DNA of 64,000 nt from Xenopus tropicalis (taxonomy: Eukaryota; Chordata; Amphibia; Anura; Pipidae): the NCBI RefSeq assembly GCF_000004195.4, contig NC_030678.2, positions 91,046,404 to 91,110,403 of the forward strand. Direction: 5' to 3'. A program made the translations under genes and the position numbers. Positions within the stretch are counted from its first letter, which is position 1. Each line of letters begins with the position of its first letter. Below, piece by piece: positions 11,801-22,446 of the stretch. Below the pieces are notes generated by a model, which was not told where the DNA came from, made no database searches, and saw only the letters and a list, made by a program, of their open reading frames with translations.

Positions 11801-14800
11801 GTTGACGGATATCATACGAAACTAGCGTACGAACCATTTAGCTCAGTATCAAGCTGAAGACTTAATACTGAGCGAAATGGAGGTCAAACTGAGCATGTGA
11901 TTGTTTGCAACCTATTTTTTATTAAAGTGTTTAGTAATAGTAACATTTTAAATAAAACCTTCCTCCCAATCGCCACCATTCTTTTTATTTTTTTTTTCCT
12001 CTCTTTTAAATGTTTAAATGACATCTCTCCTAACATACTCTGTACACTCTCTCCTACGGACTTGTAAGCGGTGCTGCACATGTTTTCTTACAAGCTCACT
12101 TTTCTGGGGGTTGTTTTCTTAACACTAACTATACAGTGTTCTTCACTTCCATGGGTAAGGTTAATAAGCAATTTAAATTTAGAAAAATGTGCTGACACTG
12201 TAATTGCACCTGCAACCGAATAGAATTTTATAAGAAAACTATTTCCCCTCCCCCTTACAATTTGAGCTCCTGATGTCATAATGAAATAAAACCTTGTGTA
12301 ATTGAGCCAAATTCAAACCAACAAATTTATTGCAGATGGTTTTTCGTGCAAGGTTTGTAGCTCTCCCACATACTCTTTCTAGGAATATAGCATTTATAAT
12401 TGAATGTATCTTTGTGGGAGATTAGAGTATTCTGTTTCAGATGAAACTTCATAGAAAATTAGAAGAACCCGGTTGTAATTGCAGGATGTATTTATAGGCC
12501 TTTTAGTATTGGACAAAAGTCATCTTTGTGTTCCATTCCCCTCCCACTTCTAAGTAAAATCTCTCTCAACTCACAGCAGAACCATGTGGTTTGACTAGAG
12601 CAAACTGGGGAAATTTCAGCCACAGAGTCATTCCCAAAGATAGAGATGTCCAAGGCAAGGGCACCTATTTGGCCGCCCCTGACTCACCAACAGCACCCCC
12701 ACAGCAAGCCCAACAACCAATTCAACAATAAAAATCCCCCACAGCCATACTTGACCCTTTCACCACAAAACCAAGTTGCTCACCGCTGAAAGTGCTAAGT
12801 GTGCTAATAGGACCACAGAAAAGGCCGCAGGGATATGTGTCTAAGGTGTCCTTCCCCCAGTTTCACCTCTTCTGCCTACCATCAGTTTGGGCCCTGCTCA
12901 GTTATGTATTATGAAAACAAAGAGCAGAAGATTATAAACCTATAGCACATTAAGAACATAACCACTCTGGGGTTTACACATGATGTATGATATAATTTAT
13001 TTAATACAAAAAAAGTTTAGCTTCTTGTATGTTAATAACTAAGACAATCTCTCCTTTAATTCACAGAGAATTTCCGCTGTCTGTGCAACCATGAAAAGGG
13101 ATTTGGATATAAAGGCAGCAGTTTTCACAGAATCATCCCACAGTTCATGTTACAGGCTGGAGACTTTACCAACCACAATGGCACTGGAGGGAAATCCATT
13201 TATGGTAGAAAGTTTGATGATGAAAACTTTATTTTAAAGCACACTGGCCCAGGTAACCTATTCCTAATGACCAGGAAAATGGAAACTGCTAACTGGATGT
13301 TTTAAAGAGTAGTATATGTCAGGTTTTGCACGAACAGTGCTTTTCATTCTCAATGGTCTCCTGTTTCAGACATTTTATTGAAACAAAATCTAGCCTCTTC
13401 CATTTGTGCTGGTACACTCATTAGTATTTTTACCTGTACACCAGTGAGATTAGAGTTCATAAATCCATAAAAAATAAATTTGCCAGGGGTGGTTTTTGAT
13501 GCCCCTGATAACCTGTTGCCACCTTGCCTCATGGCAGGAGTTCCCCTTGTCATGGCACCTTAACTGAATTGTGTTTAAACAATTTGACGATGTATTTGTA
13601 AAAACAAAATGCATATTTCTGTATTTTTAGGTGTTTTGTTACATGTGGAGAATGCAATTTTTCACAGAGGTGATTTGTATGCCCTGTAAATGCTTACCAT
13701 TAGGCTGCTGGTGCATGTTGCAGTTTTGAATAAATACACCAGCAGAAATAAAACATTTGGGAAAAAATGTTGGGGGAGGGGGGGGTTTCGTCACAAAAAG
13801 CAAGTTTGTGTAATCCTTTTGTGACCTGGGTGGCAAATCATATAGATGCTGCTGTCAGGAAAAACCATGTCACAACTTCTGATAGGGGGCTTTCCATTTA
13901 CTATTATCAGGCATTGAAACAGGGCAACCTTTATGACCTAACACTGCACAAAGACGTGGTTACTAAAATGCTGTAATGTGCATTTTGGGGATGAAAACCA
14001 TCTTCTGTACATGCTGTGTCAGGCAGTTTCGATTATGTTGGCTATAGAACACAGAGCACTCATGGGACATACACACACGTACAAAATGTGTGCGTTAACA
14101 TGGTACAGTGACCAATATTCCTACATCCAAACAACTTTATACAGTAAATACATTGTTATAGTGCTAAGTGAAATTTTGAGTGAAAGTCTGCTTTTTTTTA
14201 TTTTATCCAGAGTGCAGTGTTTTTTTTGCATAATTGCAGCTATGAGGTGGCAATGTTGTTTTTTTTATGGTGCTTTAGATGTTCAGCAGCCTAAAAAATA
14301 CGCACATTATCTCATTGTCGTCTATAAAGGTGAACCAGACCAGCTAAGCAGACCAAACACCTGCAGTCTCTGCCTTCACATGGTTAGCAGGGTTCCCTGT
14401 CATTCTTCCTGAGAGGACCTCAGTGATGGTCATGAGCCTGTGGGTGACCATACATGAAGCAATATGAATTTGTAGTCTGACCAGTTTACCTGACCACTGC
14501 TTTAGGTATTGGTCCCTCTGGAGGGACCAAATGTCAAGAGGTCCCTCTTGTCAGATTTCCCTGTCCATTTTGTCTTGCCTTATGATGCTTTCATTTCCTT
14601 CTTGTCCTTTTGAGATCTGCTTATACAGGCCTGTTGGCAGAATAACATATCATTGCAATTTAGTCATCTATGTGTGTGGTTAAGTTACACAGTATCCCAC
14701 TATGGGGCAGTTGGGTGGGTAACCTAAAAAAAAAAAAATCAGCTTGTGTGTGGTCTCCTTTACTGTTCTGTGCATGTATTATTTGCTTAGAATAAAAGTT

Positions 14801-15912
14801 ATATTTAGTGCTGCTAATTACTGTGAGCCTAAAGAATTTATTTTTTGTGCATATACTTCCATATACACAAAAGACCCCTCAGAGCTCTTAGTCTTGAATG
14901 AATCCTAGATTAATCACCTTAATCATTTATAAATATATACAATGTATCATTCTGCAATAACCTACTAGCCCAGCCTTAAAAATAGATGCTTTGATGGGTA
15001 GACTGTCACCTAGTCGCTGGTAAAACGAAGGAACAGATCTCCTGTAATAAGGTGCATCTGTCAGTAAACTCATTAATTATAGACTGTCTGAATGTTGTTA
15101 TAGGGTATATTGTAATCATTTCCTTGTGTATGTTTTTGCTAGTTATTTGTTAACACAGCTGTGTATTGTGAATTTCTGAGGGACTTTAATGAGGAGATAA
15201 AGTAAGAGTGTGGTCATTCACGTGCATTTTACCTAGTAGTGTGGGGATGAGATTTACATAGCACTTAATCACTACTGTTTTGATTTTCCTCTCAGGATTG
15301 TTGTCCATGGCGAATTCTGGTGCCAACACAAATGGATCTCAGTTCTTCATCACATGCGACAAAACAGATTGGCTTGATGGGAAACATGTGGTGTTCGGGG
15401 AAGTGATGGAGGGGATGGATGTTGTGAGGCAGATAGAGGTAAATAAATTGGACTTCATCTCAGATGGTCTTTATATGTGAGCAGTGAGATAATCCAGTCA
15501 CTTTCTCAGAGTAGTGTGGTTGTAGTTTGTAGATTTTAACAATTTTACTGGCTTTTTCCCATTTATAAACTCATAATTAATTCTGGTGCAGCTGTAACAT
15601 ATCTGTACCCAAATAATCACTAAAACTACTACCTAATCCCACTATTTCCTATGGCTGTTATACTATTACCATTTACTACATTTCCATCAATCATTATTTC
15701 AAGTATTTGTACAAAGTTCTGATAAATATTAGACATCACAAGTAGTAAAATATGGCACAGCAGTACTAACATCTAATGGTTCACACACACTGAGAATTAT
15801 TATGTGAATATTGTGCTTCTAACTTTTTATTTTATTTTAAAAGGCACAAGGTGGCAAGGATGGAAAGCCAAAACAAAAGGTCATCATATCAGACTGTGGG
15901 GAGTATGTGTGA
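5883..15912 (+). CDS. ppie: Peptidyl-prolyl cis-trans isomerase E (cyclophilin E), 10 exons, complete
   Basis: Coding exons: 5883-5913, 6221-6319, 7904-7947, 8408-8434, 10066-10147, 10235-10335, 10518-10641, 13067-13252, 15296-15438 and 15844-15912. All introns are GT-AG, the phases join, and the 906 nt give 301 aa plus TGA, the same length as human PPIE. The N-terminal RRM shows RNP2 (VLYVGG, residues 7-12) and RNP1 (RGFAFVEF, 47-54). A charged linker leads to the cyclophilin domain from about residue 139. By alignment with cyclophilin A, R191 in FHRIIPQFM is the catalytic Arg55 and W257 in DWLDGK is Trp121, the cyclosporin-contact Trp. The protein ends DCGEYV. From family knowledge, this is a nuclear RNA-binding prolyl isomerase of the spliceosome that also binds the MLL1 PHD3 domain. 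The ATG follows a promoter-like segment and gives the family N-terminus. One oddity is Ala at residue 200 (MLQAGDFT), where human has Gly. Exon 7 must end at 10641 (GTAG then gtgtgt) to keep the frame. Confidence 0.98.
6825..7240. repeat. Probable MITE-like segment in ppie intron 2
   Basis: The stretch begins near 'aaaacaacccctttatt' and ends near 'atatccccttta', with a GC-richer core. The edges resemble other TTAA-type Xenopus elements, but the terminal repeats are poor, so the call is weak. Confidence 0.3.
7565..7740 (+). mobile_element. 'Cattatccaga' family repeat in ppie intron 2
   Basis: It contains 'gttatccagaaacctgttat' and 'ggaaggccatctcctataga'. These are shared with the element at 39405-40262 and, more weakly, with 9592-9650 and 51770-51850. 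It is non-coding and sits in an intron. Confidence 0.6.
10388..10414. repeat. Poly-A run of 27 bases in ppie intron 6
   Basis: An uninterrupted A run lies in the 182-bp intron between exons 6 and 7. It is not associated with a recognisable retroposon and is probably a simple repeat that varies in length. Confidence 0.9.
10860..13066. other. ppie intron 7, mostly unassigned
   Basis: Apart from the MITE fragment near 11.7 kb, I see no recognisable gene, RNA or element here. A C-rich tract at about 12640-12780 gives no meaningful frame. Confidence 0.4.
11641..11830. mobile_element. 'Ggccatacac' family MITE, partial, ppie intron 7
   Basis: The left end 'ttaaggtggccatacatg' and the block 'ctccttctgccaattcagcc' are shared with 21420-21634. 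It is non-coding and the right end is unclear. Confidence 0.6.
13253..15295. other. ppie intron 8, unassigned
   Basis: About 2 kb of AT-rich intron. A 144-codon open frame at 13978-14412 has low-complexity, non-domain translation and no coding signature, so no gene is called. Confidence 0.4.
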
Positions 15913-15987
15913 CAGCTCTAGGATCTGATTGCTGGCAACTTTTCCTGTTTGTTTACAAATTGCAATTTGTATATTTTCCCCTGTTTA

Positions 15988-15993
15988 AATAAA
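15988..15993 (+). terminator. ppie polyadenylation signal AATAAA
   Basis: A canonical AATAAA begins 76 bases after the ppie stop codon and is followed by a T/GT-rich stretch (tttttgtacc, then atgttgtatg), as expected for a cleavage and polyadenylation site. This predicts a very short 3' UTR of about 100 bases. Confidence 0.75.
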
Positions 15994-16554
15994 TCCTCTT
16001 TTTGTACCATGTTGTATGAGCTTTCCTCGGAGTATACAGCATTTCTTTGAGTATCACATTATCACTGTGACAGAAATTATGTCAACAAAGAAATATATTT
16101 CTTGTTTCCCTTTTAACTTTGGCCAAACTCATAGCATAGCAGCAGTCATAGGATCTTCAGCAGTCGCAGGGTCTGATCCAAGCATTTCCCTAAATTTGTC
16201 AGACATTAATGTGCTTACTTGAAACCTCCTGATATCTTCTTTACATAAAATACTCCAAAGTGCCCTTTTCTGCTTTAGACTTGGCAATGAGGTCTTATGA
16301 GGAAAAGAAAAATATAGTGTAATACTGTTATTACTTCACAATGTGCACTCCCATGTGCTTTTTAACACCAGTGATAACTTTTACTTATACCTCTGCTTTC
16401 CCACCTCTTAATTTCAGGCAGTATTAGGAACCACTTCACATAGGTAAATTTCCAACTTTAGTAACTTTAGGTTAATTCCACGAGTTTTCCATTTCCCTTC
16501 CCCTTCTGTGCACTTACTGTGGGATAAATGCATACGCCATATGTGTAAAAACAC

Positions 16555-16835
16555 AATTTATGTGTAAATTACTTTAATACAAATAAAACTTCCCAATACA
16601 CTCACAGAGTATAGGATGCGCGTATGAAGAGTCACTGGTATGGATCAGGTGGCTGCTCCTTTTTCTTTCCCTGTTCACTTCCTGCAGTGTTGTTCCTGGG
16701 TTCAGCTCCTCTCCGTGTCCTCTCTCACTGCTGACGTGTTTCACCACTTCTGGCTTCCTCCTGAGCGCATCTTATACTCTGAGTTTTTTGGGAAGTTTTA
16801 TTTATATTAAAGTAATTAAATTTTTACACATAAAA
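16555..16835. mobile_element. MITE with 40-bp inverted ends
   Basis: The left arm (about 16560-16596, 'tactttaatacaaataaaac') pairs with the right arm (16789-16832, 'attaaagtaattaaattttt'). A second inner pair is formed by 'gagtataggatgcgc' and 'gagcgcatcttatactctg'. The core is non-coding. It lies between the ends of ppie and bmp8. Confidence 0.75.
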
Positions 16836-17093
16836 ATACAAAAATACATTTTCTTTCACTTACCTTCGGATTTCTTTAAGTAAAATACATTACAGATTAC
16901 TACAGGTTGACAAATCTTCCCATGTGCCAGTGCCTTAAGTGAAAGGAAGGTCATAAGTATTGGATGTAATCCCCTGTACTGTTCACACTTTTTAATCTCT
17001 GCATTGTTTACCCCCCTGCTGTGGCTGTAATCACCCATATTGTTCACCTGTTCACATCTCCGACATTGTATGTACTGCCTGACCTATGCTGCC

Positions 17094-17395
17094 CCTGTGT
17101 AGGCAGCATAGAGTAGGCAGAGTATGGCACATAGCCAGCATAGGTCAGACAGAGTATGGCACACACAGGCAGGGTAGGGCAGAGCATGGCACACACAGGC
17201 AGGGTAGGGCTGGCAGAGCATGGCACACACAGGCAGGGTAGGGCAGAGTATGGCACACACAGGCAGGGTAAGGGCAGAGTATGGCACACACAGGCAGCAT
17301 AGGGCAGGCAGAGTATGGCACACACAGGCAGCATAGGGCATACAGAGTGCTGCCTGTGTGTGCCATACTCTGCCTACCCTATGCTGCCTGTGGGG
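17094..17395. repeat. Minisatellite, unit about 30-33 bp, closed by an inverted unit
   Basis: About seven tandem units contain 'tggcacacacaggcag' followed by a variable 'ggtagggcagagta' part. The last segment (about 17349-17393) carries the same unit in inverse orientation ('ctgcctgtgtgtgccata'), so the end of the array can fold back. The ORFs across it are repeat artefacts. Confidence 0.9.
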
Positions 17396-17839
17396 GTTGA
17401 ACCTGGCAGGGGTTTGTTGTGGGAGTTTGTTAGCAGTTGGAAATAGCAATTCTTAAAAAAGATCCCTAAGGTGTGTAATTATATGCTGGGGGTTGCTGTG
17501 CTATCCACAGGGGAGGAGGAGGCATATGGATTTAAGGGTACGTCTTAATATGACATAATATAATTCTTTCACATATGAATGATGGTTGATATCCCTGCAG
17601 TGAGGACGAAGCATTTGGGTTTTTGCTGCACTACCACCATTGTGATAAAATGGGTGTGGTTTGAAGTGGGTTTGGTTTAAAGGGGGAGTGTTCAAAACTG
17701 GCTTCCATTAGCAGCCCTCCACCATGTATGCAAGAGAAATTCTGGCCCTCGGCACTGCAGAAGTTGGACAGCACTGATCTAAGACAAAGGTCAAACACCT
17801 AACATTGACACAATAGTGATAAAATTGTAGCCTCACAGA

Positions 17840-18020
17840 ACAAAAGTTTTTTGGCTGCTGGGGTCAGGGACCCCCATATTAAAGCTGGAAAGATTCAGAG
17901 GAGAATGGCAAAGTAAAAAGCTATAAAAGATAAAAAATGAAGACCAATTGAAAAGTTGCTTAGAACTGGCCATTCCATTGGACATATTAAAAGTTAAATT
18001 AAAGGTGAAACACTCTTTTA
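17840..18020. repeat. MITE-like fragment shared with 45240-45400
   Basis: The blocks 'aaaaatgaagaccaattg' and 'gttaaattaaaggtgaaaca' resemble the segment at 45290-45400 ('aaaaatgaaaaccaattg', then 'ttaacaacccctttaa'). This looks like half of a T2-type MITE without a clear partner end. Confidence 0.45.
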
Positions 18021-18049
18021 AGGCTAATGCTGCATGAGTCGTTTGATCT

Positions 18050-18790
18050 ACAAATACTGGGTTCCGCTATGGGGTCAAACTTTGTGAACATCCTTTGCTA
18101 ATCTCTGAATGGCAAATTATTAAAACAGGTACTTCACAGCATTGGTGGGGGCCCATTTTACTTTATAAGAGATATACTGGCAATCTGTTTATGATGTGGC
18201 AGAGCTTTGTAGATTCTCTATATGAATTTAAGTGTAATATGGAACAGAGGTCCAGAATGGAGGGAAGATGGGGATCAGGTCTGGGTAGGCGGGAGACCAC
18301 TGGGTTTTTTTCTGGTGTCCCGCTGGCTCAGTCCAACTATGAAGATAGATTCTTTACTGCTTTTCACTCAGTTTAAGAGACCTGGTTTATAGCTGCACTA
18401 GAATCTATAGGCTCTATTAGTGGTCAAGGACTTACTACTAGTGGACAGTTCCAAGGCCAAAACGTTCCCATCATAAAAATTGATGTTACAGATGCTCTGG
18501 ATGTTTAACATGCAACAACATGTCCCAGTATTTCTGTTCCCATTCAGGACGGAAATCCCATATATAGCACAGACTAGCATGCACAAGCTCTTATCTGGTG
18601 TATATATGGCATGGTGCCCCTGTGGACTGGCATACATGGGGATAGCTTCCGCTACTATCTGAGAGGAAGAACAATCACAGATACGTAATTAGATCAGCAC
18701 TCTACAGAAAAAGCAGAACAACCAATTTCAAAGCAAATTGTGAAAGCTGGACATAAACTTGCCTAGTTTCAGCCCATGCTGATCACATCC
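18050..18790 (+). pseudogene. Decayed Penelope-like retroelement (RT end and GIY-YIG region)
   Basis: In frame pieces read ILLYKRYTGNLFMMWQ, which resembles the Penelope reverse transcriptase catalytic motif (kRYIDDxFxxW) with the YIDD core lost. Further on come VYMAWCPCGLAYMG (GIY-YIG core) and LYRKSRTTNFKAN with KAGHKLA (the C-terminal R/H region). Stops and frame changes interrupt it throughout. It is a second Penelope-type relic besides 2507-2662. The assignment rests on motif order only. Confidence 0.55.
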
Positions 18791-18820
18791 CCCCACTCAG
18801 ATGTGGGGGTAACAGACTTA

Positions 18821-19253
18821 GGGGCTGATTTACTAAGACACGAATTCGAATCCAAATTTTTCGTTACCAATACGATTTGCGCGAAAAAACGCGAGTTTTT
18901 CGTAGCCATTACGACTTGCGTGAAAAAACGCAAGTTTTTCGTAGCCATTCCGAAAGTTGCGCAAAATCTGGCGCTTTTTTCGTAGCGTTAAAACTTAAAA
19001 GGCGCGGCGTTTCGCGCAAGTTTTAACTCTACGAAAAAATCGTGACTTTTCGCGCAAGTTTTAACGCTACGAAAAAATCGGCAGATTTTGCACAACTTTC
19101 GGAATGGCTACGAAAAACTCGCGTTTTTTCGCGCAAATCGTATTGGTAACGAAAAAGTCGCGATAATTTCCGGAAAAAACGCAAAATACCGATCATTACG
19201 AAAAAACGCAATCGGACGCATTCGGCCCGTTCGTAGGTTAGTAAATGTGCCCC
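18821..19253. mobile_element. 433-bp palindromic element, ggggctgatttactaa family
   Basis: The element starts ggggctgatttactaagaca and ends 'gttagtaaatgtgcccc'. Inside, long arms made of 'aaaaaacgcgagtttttcg'-type words repeat in inverse orientation, so almost the whole element can form one hairpin. A 506-bp relative lies at 28119-28624. It has no coding capacity, although palindromic frames appear on both strands. Confidence 0.9.
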
Positions 19254-19869
19254 TAAGCCTTATTAAGACGTGAAATCAAAAGGAAATAGGAACTCTATTC
19301 CTATCTCTATATTTTGGCCAGAAACACACATGTGTGTTTTTGGCGTGTATTAATTAAATTCCGAATACTATGGTGGCTATGACTCAGATGCTTTTGGCTT
19401 TCCTATTTATGACAATGTCCGTAAGTCACCCTTTTCTAATCCCTAGAAGATACAAACTGAGTAAATGAACTATGTACACTCCATAAATATGGTGGGCAAT
19501 AGTATTGTGTTGCTAATCTATATTTAATATAATGTGAGATTACTGGATTGGAATTCTTGGCCCAGTACGGTATCTCCACTCTGGCATGATTTTGCACCAG
19601 AATATATCACTCAATACCGAATGGGCTTATGACAAGCCTACACACACACACACACATATATATTGGATGCTGAGTGGAAGTGTTGTGGGCTGCCTACATT
19701 CTCCTAAGAGAATGTTCTTGTGGAGACAAGAACAGGTTGATCCTGCTTTTGTGCATATCTAGTAGTTAAAGCAGCATAACCTATTAAGTGGGTCACTTGG
19801 AACTATTATGAACGTGCTCCTTTACAATCAAGTCACTCCTCCCTGCATGTAATTTTGTATTTTGTAAGA

Positions 19870-19930
19870 TTGTGCAGCACTGCGTACCCGCGTGGCGCTT
19901 TATAAATTAACTTATACATACATACATACA
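19870..19930 (+). repeat. Retroposon 3' tail with CATA repeats
   Basis: The sequence 'ggcgctttataaattaactt' is followed by a catacatacata run. Its form is that of the 3' end of a SINE or LINE that terminates in a simple repeat. Confidence 0.45.
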
Positions 19931-20883
19931 CCTTTGTGCTATTTAAAAATATCTCAATTGCAAAATAATTTTTTGATAAAGGTAGTAGAAGGCTTTTAGC
20001 AGTAAAATGAGTCCTTTCCTTAGGAAAGGCTGACAGTACATTTTTTGTCCTTACTGCAGTGGTTCACAAAATGTAGCAGTTACCCATATTTGTGTTGCTT
20101 TTTGTAAGGCTAATAGGTAAACCTCTAGCATGGTTTTCTATAGCAAGAATATATCCAAAGAATCTTTGTATGGGACTCAGGTCACACATCCCAGCTTGTT
20201 TCTAGTGAATCTATTTAATCGCTTTAGGTTCTGCCTGCCTGGTAAAGAAATGGTTAACATCCTGCAGCACACATAATTTGTTTTTTAGGCTAATGATATT
20301 TTCCTGTGCTTTGTACAAAGTCCTCAGGTATGTATGATTCTGAACACAGAAAGTGTGTGTTTACCCTGTCGGCGTCTTTTTGTTACTGTTTCCTTGGCCA
20401 ACAATCTGAGTTTTATATTGGTTTCCTTCTCCCGTCCTTTTCATGCTTCATGTTGTGTTTACCCAGCGCTTGCATGAATGGGTGTTCTCAATCACTGAAC
20501 AGCCTGACCTGCTGAACCAAGTGTTTCTAAATGAACGCATACAGAAACAGGTAAAGAAAAAAAATCCCCAAGGCGCTTGAATTTCCACTTGGCACAGCAT
20601 TAAGGATAAGTCTTGTTATTCTAGCCCACTTAAATTGCAAACCTTTATAGGTTGTGATCACAAACCAGAAGAAACACTGGCTTGGGCTTCAGGATGTAAA
20701 AATGGGCTGATGGCAGAGGAGAAATGACCCTATGAGTGGTGGAAAATTAAGCAGGCTTAAAACAAAAACAAATTGTTGGATTGTATATGCACATGCAAAG
20801 AGAAATAGAGGTTTCTATGACTGTTGTTTCATTCCGCTGTCTGTAAGAACTGGCACTGAAATGGCCCTGTTAATTGCATAAGG

Positions 20884-20914
20884 TAATATATATATATATA
20901 TATATATATATATG
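20884..20914. repeat. (TA)n microsatellite
   Basis: A run of about 15 TA units in the intergenic region. Confidence 0.95.
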
Positions 20915-21419
20915 GAGTTTGTAATACAGCATTGTTAATTATATATGTATAAATAATTTAGTTATGCTTTTAAGCAAGAGAGCAGGCTTAAATGTAATTA
21001 TTTATACAAAGGTCTTTCATTGGCTGCTGCCTTGTTTGGCAGCTCATTGGGACCAGGAAGTAAAATGTGACTTAAGTTTCATTTCCAAATGTTGCCCTGT
21101 ATAGAACAAGAAATAACCAAAAATGTAGATATTTCCTCATTAGATAAACAGGCAAAATCATGTTAAAAGGGTCTATACGGCCCCTTTAAAGTTTCAGTTA
21201 AAAGAGTATATGTAGGTAATATGTATTATGTCTAGAGAAGCAAAACATTTTCCATTGTCTATATATTAAATAAAACAGGTAATTGTTGCCGCTTCCTTTT
21301 CTTTTATTCCCCGTAAAAAACGTTCCCCTATTATTTCACATTTTTCCACTGATTGGTTTCTGATCATTTAATAAAATGAACATTAGTCGAAGACAACTGG
21401 AGTAAACACAACAATAAGA

Positions 21420-21634
21420 TTTCTACCTCCTTCTGCCAATTCAGCCCTGAATGTAGATTTTGCTCAGGCACCTTCATTGGCACCCGATCAAAATCTTTTA
21501 ACCTGGCCAATCGGTGTGTCGTCCGATATCTGCAGCTTTCTGCAATATCGGTCGCCTCGCCTCGCCATACACACACCGAATATTGTACGAAACGAGGTTT
21601 CATACATATTATCGGTACGTGTATGGCCAGCTTA
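21420..21634. mobile_element. 'Ggccatacac' family MITE, partial
   Basis: It shares 'ctccttctgccaattcagcc' with 11641-11830 and ends 'gtgtatggccagctta', the complement of the family's usual left end. It is non-coding; the several open frames here are accidental. Confidence 0.65.
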
Positions 21635-21639
21635 TATTG

Positions 21640-22170
21640 GACCTTACCATGAAAGTGAAGTCGTCACCACAATGCAACGATCAAAGGAAATTCCAGAAGA
21701 GATGAGAAATCATGAGAGATGAGAAAAAATTATTTAAATATGTCAGTCTGAATAGCAAAGCCATTTCTGAGGCTCTGGTATTAGGCTGTTATGTTTAAAT
21801 GGAGAAGACTTTACGACAGTGGTGAAGCTTCTATCCAACAAACATTGTTCATTGTCCACACTAAGAAAGAGACAGGGAAGAGTTGGGATTCAGGCTATCA
21901 ACTGCTATCCAAGAGTAACACAAATTCTTGTGTCATATTTGCAAAAAAACACCTGAAGGATCCCAACACAGTCAGTATGAAACATGCAGGTCCAATTATT
22001 TCTAATTCAAAGCAAAAACACCATTCCACAGAAAGAATATCATATCAACATGGCAGTACCGTGATAGGGGATGCTTTCCTGCCTCAGCTCCAGGACAACT
22101 TTTTCATTATGCAAGGAATCATGAATTCTGCACTGTACCATATAATTTCTAAGAAGAATGTCTGATCATG
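21640..22170 (+). pseudogene. Tc1-like transposase pseudogene
   Basis: In frame pieces read QRSKEIPEEMRN (N-terminal DNA-binding part), FAKKHLKDPN (before the catalytic region) and GIMNSALYHIISKKN (downstream region), which is the order seen in Tc1/mariner transposases. The DDE core between them is not recognisable. Frameshifts separate the parts. A Tc1-like end resembling 'gaagggggcgaaaacgtatt' followed by 'cacatcactgtt' lies at about 22690-22720 and could be its 3' terminus. Confidence 0.6.
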
Positions 22171-22330
22171 TCTATAAACTGGAGCCTAAGCACAATTCGG
22201 TTATTAATAATGCCTAATCAAAGTATAGCAATGCCCCTAATAGCAATGCTGTGAGAGGACCTGAAACAAACTATTCATGGATGCAAAACCTTCCAGTGTT
22301 TTCTAAGATTCCTTAAATGGGCAAACATAA

Positions 22331-22446
22331 GTGCAATAAATAGGGTTTGCACTGAATATACTTTTTGCCTATAGTTTAATTATGGAACAACTTTTTGTTC
22401 AACAATAGGCAAAAAGTATGTTCAGCACAAGCCCTATTTATTGCAC
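22331..22446. repeat. Imperfect 44-bp inverted repeat (hairpin)
   Basis: The left arm 22331-22374 (gtgcaataaatagggtttgc...) and right arm 22403-22446 (...gccctatttattgcac) are nearly complementary around a 28-base loop. It is probably a tiny MITE or a fragment of one; no TTAA or TA duplication is obvious. Confidence 0.8.

Noticed and set aside
13978..14412. 144-codon open frame in ppie intron 8
   Set aside because: No recognisable domain, low-complexity translation and location inside an intron.
17094..17395. CRISPR-like array
   Set aside because: Units are contiguous tandem repeats with no unique spacers, in a vertebrate genome.
17084..17449. Cys/Pro-rich overlapping open frames on the - strand
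   Set aside because: They are translations of the 30-bp minisatellite and have no start context or domain.
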